From IMG/VR virus record IMGVR_UViG_3300034375_010865, positions 1 to 57,517 of that record: a DNA stretch of 57,517 nt, one strand, 5' to 3'. Positions 1 to 8,223 of the stretch are shown one piece after another. The stretch is from a virus. Both the position numbers and the translations under genes were made by a program. A model generated the notes under the pieces. It made no database searches. It was not told where the DNA came from and saw only the letters and a list, made by a program, of their open reading frames with translations. Positions within the stretch are counted from its first letter, which is position 1. Each line of letters opens with the position of its first letter.

Positions 1-93
1 ACAGCGCTGGTATTCCTGGATATCTTCTTGAGTCCAGCCCTGTTGTACGCCGTCTTTTTTTACCTGTGCATTACCTAGATAGGTTTCGTTCAC
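1..93 (-). CDS. 17: Terminase large subunit gp17, N-terminal fragment (runs off left edge)
   Basis: Only the first 31 codons are inside the window. They start at a GTG and read NETYLGNAQVKKDG then GWTQEDIQEYQRC, which resembles the N-terminus of marine T4-like gp17 (a YLGN motif, then a short helix before the ATPase domain). gp17 is the packaging motor ATPase/nuclease. The GTG overlaps the TGA of the preceding DUF2061 gene as GTGA, so translation is probably coupled. Its place directly after the small terminase gene fits T4 order 13-14-15-16-17. The ATPase and nuclease domains lie outside the window, so the call rests on a short stretch plus context. Confidence 0.8.
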   Translation of the reverse strand, partial: MNETYLGNAQVKKDGVQQGWTQEDIQEYQRC

Positions 94-323
94 TTAATAA
101 ATCTCTTTGCTACGAATTTGTGTAGTACATAGAACCATACGCCATTGATGATTGGTTCAATCAATGCAGTCAGCCCTGCGTCAAACCAACTAGCTCCCGT
201 GATCAGTCTAACCGTCGTAATGGCCACCAAGATATGACCAACCGTATAGATCACCGCTAGTAAGACTGAGTCTCCAACCAGCGATCTGATAATTTTAAAG
301 ATTCCGTTCGTTACTTCCGTCAT
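90..323 (-). CDS. DUF2061-like small membrane protein
   Basis: A 77-aa protein with two hydrophobic segments (about residues 15-38 and 45-68) separated by GASWFDAG, the usual two-helix layout of DUF2061 membrane proteins, whose function is unknown. I start it at the ATG at 323, which has AAGGTG 8 nt upstream; a TTG at 329 would add two residues. It overlaps the end of gene 16 by 29 nt and its TGA overlaps the GTG of gene 17, so it is translated between the two terminase subunits. In T4, genes 16 and 17 are adjacent, so this looks like an inserted accessory gene. A membrane role in infection or lysis is only a guess. Confidence 0.65.
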   Translation of the reverse strand: MTEVTNGIFKIIRSLVGDSVLLAVIYTVGHILVAITTVRLITGASWFDAGLTALIEPIINGVWFYVLHKFVAKRFIK

Positions 324-693
324 GTTCAATCACCTTTTCACTTTCACCACGCAGCATCTTTTGTAACTCTGCTGTGGATCCTACAAATACATTCTGTGTT
401 AAAGACTTGGTATCATCAGGCTGACCTTTAGCCTGAGTAACGTTGATGTCTTGGTTCTTCTTATGCATCGCCATCAATGCATGAGCGTTTTCTGCCTGTT
501 GTTTAATCATGCCAGTCAGGACTTCGATGGCGCGCGGGTGTTCTGATTCTTCCGCTACTCTCTGTGCCAACTGTAAACCCTCTTCACCAGAAAGAAGCAG
601 GGATCTAAGAGTCGAACGAATCAGATCTAGATCTTCATCATAACTAGAATGAACATTCTCAGGAATGTCTTTCTTTGGCACGATATCAGTCAT
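295..693 (-). CDS. 16: Terminase small subunit gp16
   Basis: A 132-aa protein. The central helical part (residues 35-85, HPRAIEVLTGMIKQQAEN and onward) and the C-terminal motif NVFVGSTAELQKML match T4 gp16 (HMEVFATLMGQMTTTN and ATVFMGSPTELMDEI). gp16 is the DNA-recognising ring of the packaging motor and stimulates gp17. It is shorter than T4 gp16 (164 aa), with a short N-terminal arm. Its ATG overlaps the TAA of gene 15 as TAATG, so it belongs to the 13-14-15-16 translational unit. The identification is firm from both motif and order. Confidence 0.88.
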   Translation of the reverse strand: MTDIVPKKDIPENVHSSYDEDLDLIRSTLRSLLLSGEEGLQLAQRVAEESEHPRAIEVLTGMIKQQAENAHALMAMHKKNQDINVTQAKGQPDDTKSLTQNVFVGSTAELQKMLRGESEKVIEHDGSNERNL

Positions 694-1493
694 TAGGTAC
701 TATCACCATTTCCAGGAATTAAATAAGTTGTGGTAAATCCATAATCGCTGTCCAGACTTACATTAAGAGGATCAGGAACAGTTGTAATTCTTTGCATTAG
801 GTTATCAGAATCCGTCAAGCTATTAGTATTACTAAAGCTACGGAAGTCAACAATAGACTTTCTAATAATAGAGTTATCAGAGATTGGACCAAAGAATGCA
901 GTCTTCATTTCAAAGTCTAAAGTATAGATAATAGTTCTTCTACTTTCTAATGCACCTTCATAATCATCGGTATACGAAATACCTATCAGAGAGATAGGAA
1001 TGTCTTCTGTGATATTCGGGTAATCACTAAACTGTTTCATTGTAACAGTATAAGCCGGATTAAAGAATGGCAGAATCTGTTCCACAATTTGAACAGCATC
1101 TTCATTAGTTTTTGCTAAAATATTTAGCTGAAAATTCATAATATATGGAACAGAAGTAAAAAACTTTGTCTTTTTAGTATTATCATCAGTAACAGTTTCA
1201 GTAAAGTTGCTGACTTTAGAAAGCTGTCTAACTGGATCGTAATACATCGAGGAGATCTCAAATGACATACGAGGGAGTTTAATTGCTACAAACCTGGCAT
1301 CAGTTTCCAGGTCTGCGTTTTCTCTAATTCTATCTAAGAATTTTTGTTTAGGAGCATACGCCAATGGAACTTTGATTTGACTAATCACAGCTCCAGCAGC
1401 ATCTTTTCTTAACAAATAGATGTTATTAAATATGGTACCAAATGTAGCCACACATTTTCTAATTTTTTCGTGGTAAAAATGCTGTCCAAACAT
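693..1493 (-). CDS. 15: Tail sheath stabilizer and completion protein gp15
   Basis: 266 aa, close to T4 gp15 (272 aa). Recognisable features are the N-terminal MFGQHFYHEKIRKC, the IKVPLAYAPKQKFLDRI strand-helix (T4: IRVPITYASKEHFMMKL) and VQIVEQILPFFNPAYTVTM around residues 140-160, almost the same as T4 FQIVEQILPYFQPHFNTTM. The protein caps the top of the contracted-sheath assembly and joins the tail to the neck. It sits between neck gene 14 and terminase gene 16, and its ATG overlaps the stop of gene 14 by one base. Confidence 0.93.
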   Translation of the reverse strand: MFGQHFYHEKIRKCVATFGTIFNNIYLLRKDAAGAVISQIKVPLAYAPKQKFLDRIRENADLETDARFVAIKLPRMSFEISSMYYDPVRQLSKVSNFTETVTDDNTKKTKFFTSVPYIMNFQLNILAKTNEDAVQIVEQILPFFNPAYTVTMKQFSDYPNITEDIPISLIGISYTDDYEGALESRRTIIYTLDFEMKTAFFGPISDNSIIRKSIVDFRSFSNTNSLTDSDNLMQRITTVPDPLNVSLDSDYGFTTTYLIPGNGDST

Positions 1494-2368
1494 TAGGTAG
1501 GATCTCCAAATGGGTTACCTTCACTGAAGTCTAAGAAATCGTCTCCGGCAGTTTCAAATACATCGTTTTGATTATTAATTTGAATTACATTATCCTCTGA
1601 TGTCGACAAAACGGTATGTGTGTTACTACTAGCATCAGTAATTGTTCCGGCCGTAAATAAGTGGAACTTACCGTCATCTGCTCCAACATGTACAAGCGTT
1701 AGTTTATCAGAACTATCATTCCAATTAGCAATTTCGCCTGTAATAGTGACACCATTTGCCAAACTTTGTGTAACAGAAGTACCTACTTCAAAAGCACCAC
1801 TAGAATAAGCAGAATCCGCTAACGTTAAGATATACTGATAAGCATAACTTCCTTCAATATCATCAATAGCTGCAATGTCTGTATCAAAGTCTTCATCATT
1901 GTATTCGAACAGCTCACATGTTAATCTGAAAACAGGAAGATTAGATAATTGGTAGAAAGGTCTTTCGTCTTCTACTCTAGTAATTTCAAAAATAGAATTC
2001 GACAGAGGAATAAAAATTAAATCACCTTCGTTTGGTCTTACCTGTGAAGATGAATGGCTGGCTGAAACTTCATCCCATCTTTTCTTAGCTACAATGAAGT
2101 TTGCTTGATCTCTTAGCTCTACACCAAATTTAGTGAATAGATCTCCATCACCACCATATCCATCAATGTTTTCCAAATACATTTCAATTTGATATGCATC
2201 TTCAAACTTGGAAACAACATCCTCACTAAACACTGTATCTTCAGCCACAATAGAACGAGGCATGTAGAACACGTCTTGTCCATACATCTTTAAAGATTCA
2301 ATGACTACATTTTCATATAAGTCTTGTTCAGACTTAACTTTTTGGCTGAAGTAAAGGTTAGTGGCCAT
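1493..2368 (-). CDS. 14: Neck protein gp14
   Basis: 291 aa. The N-terminal half matches T4 gp14: ESLKMYGQDVFYMPRSIV, then FSEDVVSKFEDAYQIEMYLENIDGY, FTKFGVELRDQ and GDLIFIPLSNSIFEITRVED followed by PFYQL. The C-terminal 110 residues diverge from T4 and contain a beta-rich insert. gp14 forms the pentameric neck layer between the gp13 ring and the tail completion proteins. It follows gene 13 with a 4-nt gap and overlaps gene 15 by one base. Confidence 0.93.
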   Translation of the reverse strand: MATNLYFSQKVKSEQDLYENVVIESLKMYGQDVFYMPRSIVAEDTVFSEDVVSKFEDAYQIEMYLENIDGYGGDGDLFTKFGVELRDQANFIVAKKRWDEVSASHSSSQVRPNEGDLIFIPLSNSIFEITRVEDERPFYQLSNLPVFRLTCELFEYNDEDFDTDIAAIDDIEGSYAYQYILTLADSAYSSGAFEVGTSVTQSLANGVTITGEIANWNDSSDKLTLVHVGADDGKFHLFTAGTITDASSNTHTVLSTSEDNVIQINNQNDVFETAGDDFLDFSEGNPFGDPT

Positions 2369-2372
2369 TATG

Positions 2373-3128
2373 CTATCCTAAGAAAAAGTCAACAGGAAGC
2401 TCATAAGTCGTTCGCATTTTTTCATCTAGTCTTAACAGCTCTTGAGTTGCATCGTCATAAATTTGTCTACCGTTTAACTGCACACCACCTGGAAGTTGCA
2501 TGCCATCAAACTTAATCAGGTTTGATCCCCATTGCTGTTTAATTAATTGTGTCAAGTATTCTTTCAAGAAAATATCGTTATAAACGTCTGTATGTGTTTC
2601 AGGATCTACGATCTTAAAGGTCTCAAAGACTAAATAGTCGCCTTCTACGATATTCTGTTCAGAAAACTTACCGTGGATATGTACTCTGTTCTGATGCCGA
2701 TTAAAATCAATTTGAGGATACCCAGTCAATTGCATATCAATCAATGAAAGATATTGTTTGACCTGTTCATAATAAGCTAAATTACCGATAAAAGTATTTA
2801 AATCATAGATTTCATTAAGCGACATCTGATACTTAATATCAAACATTCCAGCAGAAGATCCACCGGTGGATCTAATCTGAAATAGTTTTTTGATAAAAGT
2901 AATACTATCGTCTACATCAATATATCCGTTTGTAATATCCGTAGAAGTAACTTGATGCTTTAGAAAAGTCCGGACTACTGCATCAGAATGATATTCCTGA
3001 TACATTTGGAGTGCATCGTCCGTTCTATCCTCAAGCTGATCAATATCAACATTGATTTCAATCACCGGTGCACCAAGTCTTCTTAGACAATGATCTATTA
3101 GTTGATCTCGAGTACTAGGCTTCGCCAT
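2373..3128 (-). CDS. 13: Neck protein gp13
   Basis: 251 aa. The N-terminal STRDQLIDHCLRRLGAPVI and the helix DQLEDRTDDALQMYQEYH are typical of T4-like gp13, as are the central FDIKYQMSLNEIYDLN segment and the C-terminal DDATQELLRLDEKM. gp13 forms the dodecameric connector layer under the portal that closes the filled head and receives the tail. It is the first gene of the neck/terminase unit and has a late-promoter box (AATAAATA) 32 nt upstream. Assignment is from motif and the 13-14-15-16 order. Confidence 0.93.
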   Translation of the reverse strand: MAKPSTRDQLIDHCLRRLGAPVIEINVDIDQLEDRTDDALQMYQEYHSDAVVRTFLKHQVTSTDITNGYIDVDDSITFIKKLFQIRSTGGSSAGMFDIKYQMSLNEIYDLNTFIGNLAYYEQVKQYLSLIDMQLTGYPQIDFNRHQNRVHIHGKFSEQNIVEGDYLVFETFKIVDPETHTDVYNDIFLKEYLTQLIKQQWGSNLIKFDGMQLPGGVQLNGRQIYDDATQELLRLDEKMRTTYELPVDFFLG

Positions 3129-3159
3129 GGTTCTTCCTTACAAACAGATTTATATTATC

Positions 3160-3167
3160 TATTTATT
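3160..3167 (-). promoter_or_regulatory. Late promoter box AATAAATA upstream of gene 13
   Basis: The minus strand reads AATAAATA 32 nt upstream of the gp13 ATG. It fits the marine T4-like late consensus NATAAATA (T4: TATAAATA). It overlaps the last codons of the 155-aa gene, so it would start the neck/terminase transcript. Confidence 0.6.
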
Positions 3168-3633
3168 AGCCCGAAGAATCCTGTGAGGAATCCTGTGAGG
3201 AATCTTCTGGATAGGTGAATCCCATTTCATCAAACCATTCTCTAGGATAACCTTGATTTTTAAAAGCCAATAGCGCTTCTAGTTCAGTTGGCAGATCTGC
3301 AGAATCCAGGCCCGGGTCAGGCTCCGCGCTATTCCTAGAATTTCTGATAAAGTCTCTATTATTATTTTTCGGTTTCCCAGTAATAAAAGCAATACCATCA
3401 TCTAAAGATGCGGAATCTAACATTGTATCATAATTTACAATAATCCATTTGTCACCAGCGCTGTCGGTTAAGTCTGATTTAAGATTATAAGTTCCACCAT
3501 AGTATGATTTAATGGATTCCTTTGCAGTCATTCCATCTTTCTTTTTTACAGCATACCCAAATTCATTTAGTTTACTGTTATTTTGACTTTCTCTGACATA
3601 CTCTGTCAAAGAATTTGTAATTGTGAGAGACAT
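3166..3633 (-). CDS. Unknown virion-associated protein with DSSQ tail
   Basis: 155 aa, family not recognised. The N-terminal half is a small alpha/beta region (SLTEYVRESQNN, then a G-Y-turn segment). Residues 117-143 hold a helix ending in GYPREWFDEMGFTYP, a motif I associate with small structural proteins of marine T4-like phages. The last 12 residues are a tandem DSSQDSSQDSSG. It lies between the adhesin array and gene 13, 23 nt after the LamG-like fibre gene. It may be a fibre-tip or fibre-assembly protein, but that is only inferred from position. Confidence 0.6.
   Translation of the reverse strand: MSLTITNSLTEYVRESQNNSKLNEFGYAVKKKDGMTAKESIKSYYGGTYNLKSDLTDSAGDKWIIVNYDTMLDSASLDDGIAFITGKPKNNNRDFIRNSRNSAEPDPGLDSADLPTELEALLAFKNQGYPREWFDEMGFTYPEDSSQDSSQDSSG
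3176..3211 (-). repeat. 12-nt tandem repeat, three copies
   Basis: The unit gaatcctgtgag occurs at 3176-3187 and 3188-3199, with a degenerate third copy from 3200. It encodes the DSSQ repeats at the C-terminus of the 155-aa protein. Confidence 0.85.
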
Positions 3634-3656
3634 TTTTGCACTCCTATTTCATATCT

Positions 3657-5495
3657 CTACGAAGACGCTTGGATAATATCACCCGGTCGACTTCTAATAA
3701 TGACCTGTTCAAGATCAGTTCCTGGTCCGTATCCTCTGTAATCGTTTGGATCTGATGGACCAATTGTTGTTCCTCCACTAGAATCCAAATATGGAGAATT
3801 AGTAATAGTAGCTTGTACAGCGGTACCAATAAAGTTGCTTACCACCGTAAAGAACGTTAATCTTCCTGTTCCAACCACAGGATCACTATCTAGTTGACCT
3901 AAAGCCGTTAACTCGTTAGAGTCTCCAGATCTATTTCCTAGGAAGTCAGGTCTAGATGCAGCACTGTCTGCGCTATCATGAATTACATCATATGGATTTT
4001 GAGCGATAAGCAAACTATTTATAGAATTATTGTAAATAGTTTGATAAAGCTGCAATCTATTACCAACTTCTGGAGCTCCTACCTCACCAAACGGGCCGGG
4101 AGGTTGTTGATACAGAATTTGACTAGCATATGAAAGCCCACTATCCGTAAAAGACAGATCTAGAGTAGGTGAGCTATCAAATAAGTTACTAGTAATAGCT
4201 TTATTAGAACCAACAAATAAAAGCCCTTTTGCATCAGAATCTGCGCTATCATGCACAATTTGTCCATAGGGGTTAATATTAAATCCGGCAAGATCGACTG
4301 CAGGTACACTACTAAGATTCATAGTAACAGTTAGATCAGTAGCAGCACCACCATCTGACTCTCCAGCGATTCCTAATTTTCCACCTGCTACACTAATAGA
4401 TTGAACGCTTAGATCTCCTTGTGCAACTGCGATATTGTTCAGGTATGCAAGACCCCCGCCTCCTCCACCGCCTCCGGCAGAAGTAGAATTAGAATAACCT
4501 GCAGCTCCACCTGCTCCGATAGCCATAATGCTAAACGAGTCTACTCCTTCAGGAATAGTCCATACTGTGGCCGAATCACCAACAGATGATTGTGTAGTAG
4601 TAGTAGTAGTACTAGTATTTGGAGGTAAAACTGTGTTTTGATAAGCATTAGAAGATGGTAATTCACCTTGAATTCCGGCTTTATGTGCTAAGTAACCATA
4701 AAGTTTTTCTTCTTCGGTTGAAGATAATGTTCCTTGGATAATAACAATATCTAGATAGCTAACATCTGCTCTTCGTGTATTAAGAACCTGATACCCAAAT
4801 GTAAGTAATTGACCAGCAGGAACTGCAGGAGTTGCATCTCCTCCACTATAACTAGCTCTTCCTCCATCAAATGTTGTTACATGCCCGTTAGTAGTACTGG
4901 CTTTGAAATCGAATAACGCCGTATTGCTGTGTAATGTTCTGTAGTTAACATTTTGACCATCGACATTAGTCCAATTATTATAGTTCCCGTATGAAGCAAA
5001 GTCGTCGTCACCTTTCCAGTATATATAAGCTCCCGGATCAGAGCCACCCGACGCCCATACTCCACTTACAATTGGACCATAAATATCACTACCTGATCTG
5101 CCATTAAGTCTGCCTACTATAAAGACGCGCCAATCATTTGCTTGATGAAGACTTGCAGTACCTGTTTCTTGAAGATAACTTCCTGCAAAAGTTCTTACAT
5201 AATCATTACCAATTGTAAGATAAGTGCCATTAAAAGAAAGATTGTTTTGTCCTGAAACTTTATTAGTCCATTGCGTTTCACTTCCAGTATTTGCTGAACC
5301 GTTAGCACTAATATCACTGCCATCAAACCACCCAACAAGAGTTGCAGATGAAATATCACTGGGTTCCCAGAAATCATAAGAAACTGAGTTGACATTACCT
5401 CCACCTCCACTACCTCCGCCCAGAATAATAACCTGGCTGTAGCCTGCTGCCGCTAAGTCTGCGGAATCTGCTGAATCTGGAAACTTTAAAACCAA
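3657..5495 (-). CDS. Tail fibre/adhesin with LamG-like (concanavalin-type) domain and Gly-rich segment
   Basis: 612 aa. Residues about 45-270 form a beta-rich region starting VGWFDGSDI and ending in EEEKLYGYLAHKAGIQGELP, the end motif common to LamG/concanavalin-like carbohydrate-binding modules. Residues 300-375 carry a WTIPEGVDSF strand and a glycine-rich loop (AGGAAGYSNSTSAGGGGGGG). The C-terminal part has repeated DSAD motifs and several beta strands. The start is TTG: it follows AAGGAATAAGTAA, the same leader that precedes the ATG of two neighbouring fibre genes, and no in-frame ATG is close. Predicted role: host-surface (probably glycan) recognition at the tail. The ligand cannot be inferred. 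Confidence 0.7.
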   Translation of the reverse strand: MVLKFPDSADSADLAAAGYSQVIILGGGSGGGGNVNSVSYDFWEPSDISSATLVGWFDGSDISANGSANTGSETQWTNKVSGQNNLSFNGTYLTIGNDYVRTFAGSYLQETGTASLHQANDWRVFIVGRLNGRSGSDIYGPIVSGVWASGGSDPGAYIYWKGDDDFASYGNYNNWTNVDGQNVNYRTLHSNTALFDFKASTTNGHVTTFDGGRASYSGGDATPAVPAGQLLTFGYQVLNTRRADVSYLDIVIIQGTLSSTEEEKLYGYLAHKAGIQGELPSSNAYQNTVLPPNTSTTTTTTQSSVGDSATVWTIPEGVDSFSIMAIGAGGAAGYSNSTSAGGGGGGGGLAYLNNIAVAQGDLSVQSISVAGGKLGIAGESDGGAATDLTVTMNLSSVPAVDLAGFNINPYGQIVHDSADSDAKGLLFVGSNKAITSNLFDSSPTLDLSFTDSGLSYASQILYQQPPGPFGEVGAPEVGNRLQLYQTIYNNSINSLLIAQNPYDVIHDSADSAASRPDFLGNRSGDSNELTALGQLDSDPVVGTGRLTFFTVVSNFIGTAVQATITNSPYLDSSGGTTIGPSDPNDYRGYGPGTDLEQVIIRSRPGDIIQASS

Positions 5496-5520
5496 TTACT
5501 TATTCCTTAATTTAAACATT
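5496..5520. repeat. 25-nt intergenic repeat, copy 1
   Basis: Identical over 25 nt to 6800-6824. On the minus strand it contains AAGGAATAAGTAA, the ribosome-binding leader of the following fibre gene. It overlaps the last codons of the 126-aa gene. Confidence 0.9.
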
Positions 5521-5892
5521 AATTAATTCCCAGTTAACAATTTCTTCATTCCATCCATATCTTTCATTAGAATCAGATTCTGGCATAGGGACTGGAGGTT
5601 CCCAGCAACAACTGGAATCATTTAGTACCCATGACTCAAAAGATGGTTTGGGTGCAATAAAAGCATCTCTATCAGAATCATAGGTATATCCTATACCTGC
5701 ATAATTTTTTCTAAAAGGAACTCCTCCTAGTAAATGCTTTCCTTCGGCTGTATTATAAGAAGTTCTTTTACAGGTTTGACCAAGCCTATTACCATAGTAA
5801 ACTTCCCAGTCAACTCCATCTGTATTCTCGTCTTTACCAACGATAACTTGAGTTACTATGTTATCTGAATTTAAGAATGCGTAATGTGCCAT
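5512..5892 (-). CDS. Small conserved marine-myovirus structural protein
   Basis: 126 aa from the ATG at 5892. An upstream extension of 20 residues is possible, but the protein family starts MAH-A, here MAHYAFLNSDNIVTQVIVGK. Further marks are TSYNTAEGKHLLGG, RKNYAGIGYTYDSDRDAFI and FESWVLNDSSCCWEPPVP followed by a Trp-rich end. This is a familiar small protein in cyanophage and other marine T4-like fibre regions, usually called structural, with no defined function. It lies 1 nt after the preceding glycine-rich gene, so the pair is probably co-translated. It could be a fibre cap or assembly factor. Confidence 0.75.
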   Translation of the reverse strand: MAHYAFLNSDNIVTQVIVGKDENTDGVDWEVYYGNRLGQTCKRTSYNTAEGKHLLGGVPFRKNYAGIGYTYDSDRDAFIAPKPSFESWVLNDSSCCWEPPVPMPESDSNERYGWNEEIVNWELINV

Positions 5893-5893
5893 A

Positions 5894-6799
5894 TTAGCTA
5901 AACGATATCGAATCGGTCCCTGCTGTGAATACTGTAACTTTATCTGTTCCAATAGTACTAGTTATAGATGTTAATCCTGATCCTACAGTTATTGTATATG
6001 TATTGGGGTATCTTAAAATAACTACTCCTGACCCACCAGAACCCGGATATCCATTAGCAGCATCTAGTGCTGTACCACCGCCGCCACCTCCACCAGTATT
6101 TACCATTCCTGGTGTAGCAGGAACAACTTTTCCTCTATCGCCAAAAGCATAACAAGCGCCATCACCACCGCCGCCTCGACCACCTACTCCAACGTCAAGA
6201 TTATAAGTACTGGCTGCACCACCGCCAGCTCTAAATACTGACTTTCCGGTAATAGTAGAAGCAAGACCGTTACCACCATCACCACCTATACCATATCCAG
6301 CTCCTATTTTACCTTCTTCACCGGCTCCACCTCCGCCTCCTGGCCTGGAAGCTAATGAGCTCCATTGATTTGCACCATCTCCACCATCAAATCCCTGGCC
6401 AGCACGACCCGCTCCTCCTGCATGGGTGACAGCTTGGGCTGAACCCCCTCCAGATCCGCTGCCTCCAGCGATACCTGCAGTTTGGCCGTTAGTTCCTCTA
6501 CCGCCACCAGTAGAAATAATTGTATGAAACTTGCTATAACTACCATTACTGCCAGCGGATCCTACAGTAGTTGCCCTAGCTCCTCCTCCGCCAACTGTAA
6601 CTGTATAATTTGTACCTGTTGATAAAGTAAAAGCCGATTCTATGGAACTATTTCGTCCAGAATAGGTGTCTCCAGAATAAGAATTTCTATATCCTCCTGC
6701 ACCTGCTCCGGATCCCCATTCTGAATAGGCGGCGCTCGGAGGTCTACCTCCTCCGCCGCCACCAGCAATGACCAAATAAGAAACTGTTAAACTAGACAT
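5894..6799 (-). CDS. Glycine-rich tail fibre/adhesin protein
   Basis: 301 aa, mostly glycine-rich. It starts MSSLTVSYLVIAGGGGGG and has regularly spaced Gly-Gly-Gly-X blocks to residue 255, ending GGSGVVILRYPNTYTITV plus a short beta-rich tail. The layout (a VSYLVIAGGG opening strand, a YTVTVGGGGA repeat, a GVVILRYP closing strand) is typical of phage glycine-rich receptor-binding domains. Such domains can fold as bundles of polyglycine-II helices, as in the gp38 adhesin of phage S16. It is preceded by the shared leader AAGGAATAAGTAA. It belongs to a set of similar genes here (6837-7907, 8224-9543, 31658-32722, 33405-34841). Confidence 0.7.
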   Translation of the reverse strand: MSSLTVSYLVIAGGGGGGRPPSAAYSEWGSGAGAGGYRNSYSGDTYSGRNSSIESAFTLSTGTNYTVTVGGGGARATTVGSAGSNGSYSKFHTIISTGGGRGTNGQTAGIAGGSGSGGGSAQAVTHAGGAGRAGQGFDGGDGANQWSSLASRPGGGGGAGEEGKIGAGYGIGGDGGNGLASTITGKSVFRAGGGAASTYNLDVGVGGRGGGGDGACYAFGDRGKVVPATPGMVNTGGGGGGGTALDAANGYPGSGGSGVVILRYPNTYTITVGSGLTSITSTIGTDKVTVFTAGTDSISFS

Positions 6800-6824
6800 T
6801 TACTTATTCCTTAATTTAAACATT
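6800..6824. repeat. 25-nt intergenic repeat, copy 2
   Basis: Identical over 25 nt to 5496-5520. It places the same SD-bearing leader before the 301-aa glycine-rich gene. A shorter 14-nt match (ttacttattcctta) lies at 7911-7924 before the 356-aa glycine-rich gene. Confidence 0.9.
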
Positions 6825-6836
6825 TAATCGACGACG

Positions 6837-7907
6837 CTAGATAGCATATCGTATAACTACGATGCCAGAGCCACCAGCACCTCCGTTGTCCGCAGCTGCG
6901 TTTGATAATGTACCAGCACCACCGCCTCCAGTGTTGGCTGCACCATCACTTCCTGACCCAGTTCCAGCAGTATTTCTTCCATTTGTATCTCCGTCTCCCG
7001 CGCCACCGCCTTTACCACCAGTACCCATAGTTGCACCAGTGTAGTAGACACCAGCGCCGCCACCGCCATAATAATAGTCGTTCTGCTCAAAATCAGTTAT
7101 TAGAACACCGTCACCACCATTTCCAGCAGTGCCAGAGGCGGCATCAATACCATCGGCAGCAGCACCAGCACCACCGCCGGTAGAAATGGGGCCCCCCCAA
7201 TAGCTGCTACCACCATTATATCCAGCATAAACATTTCCTGTTATTCCCGCTGGAAAAGTCGGTGCAGTCCCAGAACCACCTGAAACGGTGATGCTGGCAT
7301 GTGCCCCAGCACCACCACCGTTTGCACCATCTCTACCTTCTTTTTGCAGTACTTCGTAGTAAGAACCACCCCCACCACCTCCGGTTGCAGTTATACCAAA
7401 AGCTGTGGTTGATCCGCCGTTGTTACCGAAAAGGTTGGCTCCACCATTTGTTCCACCAGCACCAACTGTAATGCTGTGAGTTCCGGTAGTAGTCAGAGTA
7501 ACGCCTGAACCACTATGAGTGGTGCTTGTGAGCATAACAGCCCCACCACCTCCACCACCAGAAATTCTCCCTCCGGCTTCACCACCACCACCGACTAGAA
7601 GAACGTCAAACGTCCCTGCTGTAGTTACGGTGAAAGTTCCGCTACTAGTAAACTCTCTAAACTGATATAGTTGACCATCAATAGTGGCTTGATAAGAGTT
7701 ATTACCGCCAGTACCTACGCCATAGGAGACAGGGACAGAGACAGAAGGCAATCCTCTATCAATAATAGTAGTAGTGTCACTCTGTCCACTTGGAGTAGGA
7801 TAAATGATTCTTACAGCACCACGCTGGCCGTGACCACCTTTACTACTAAAGGAAGCACTAGATGCGGCTGAACCGCCACCACCACCAAATTTACCTGCGT
7901 TAGACAT
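6837..7907 (-). CDS. Glycine-rich tail fibre/adhesin protein
   Basis: 356 aa. A short N-terminal segment (MSNAGKFGGGGGSAAS) precedes RGAVRIIYPTPSGQSD. This looks like the closing strand of another glycine-rich domain, as if the gene began inside a duplicated copy. A full glycine-rich domain follows from about residue 95 (TFDVLLVGGGGEAGG) to the end (GGSGIVVIRYAI). Glycine blocks are interleaved with Ala, Asn and Tyr. The protein ends directly at the closing strand with no C-terminal extension. It is probably a receptor-contacting or fibre-tip protein. Its leader contains AAGGAATAAGTAATTA before the ATG. Confidence 0.65.
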   Translation of the reverse strand: MSNAGKFGGGGGSAASSASFSSKGGHGQRGAVRIIYPTPSGQSDTTTIIDRGLPSVSVPVSYGVGTGGNNSYQATIDGQLYQFREFTSSGTFTVTTAGTFDVLLVGGGGEAGGRISGGGGGGAVMLTSTTHSGSGVTLTTTGTHSITVGAGGTNGGANLFGNNGGSTTAFGITATGGGGGGSYYEVLQKEGRDGANGGGAGAHASITVSGGSGTAPTFPAGITGNVYAGYNGGSSYWGGPISTGGGAGAAADGIDAASGTAGNGGDGVLITDFEQNDYYYGGGGAGVYYTGATMGTGGKGGGAGDGDTNGRNTAGTGSGSDGAANTGGGGAGTLSNAAADNGGAGGSGIVVIRYAI

Positions 7908-7921
7908 TAATTACTTATTCC

Positions 7922-8212
7922 TTATACCGAGTCTACTAAAACCCATTCTTGTACTGCTGAATCAAAATTATATTCTACGCCGTCTAAATCTCTTTGAATA
8001 GTAAAAATCATTCCGGATCTAATATGATTGATTTGTTCTGGCCATGCACCACTATCAATCATTGGAGTATTATCAATAAACTGTTGAAGACTAATACTGT
8101 CATTATAATACTTATCATATTCATCTACTACTAGTGTTGCATATTGAGCAATATTAGTATTAGGATTATCTTTTTGCTCTACTGCATAAGGATAGTATAT
8201 ACTTTTAACCAT
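7922..8212 (-). CDS. Small unknown protein in adhesin array
   Basis: 96 aa, not recognised. It has no signal peptide or transmembrane segment, is rich in Tyr and Asp, and contains IDNTPMIDSGAWPEQINHIR followed by MIFTIQRDLDG and a final AVQEWVLVDSV. The end resembles the 'W-L-D' end of small marine-phage structural proteins. It sits between two adhesin genes with short gaps (14 and 11 nt), so it probably works with them, perhaps as a fibre chaperone or connector. That is only a positional inference. Confidence 0.55.
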   Translation of the reverse strand: MVKSIYYPYAVEQKDNPNTNIAQYATLVVDEYDKYYNDSISLQQFIDNTPMIDSGAWPEQINHIRSGMIFTIQRDLDGVEYNFDSAVQEWVLVDSV

Positions 8213-8223
8213 TTATTCTGTTC

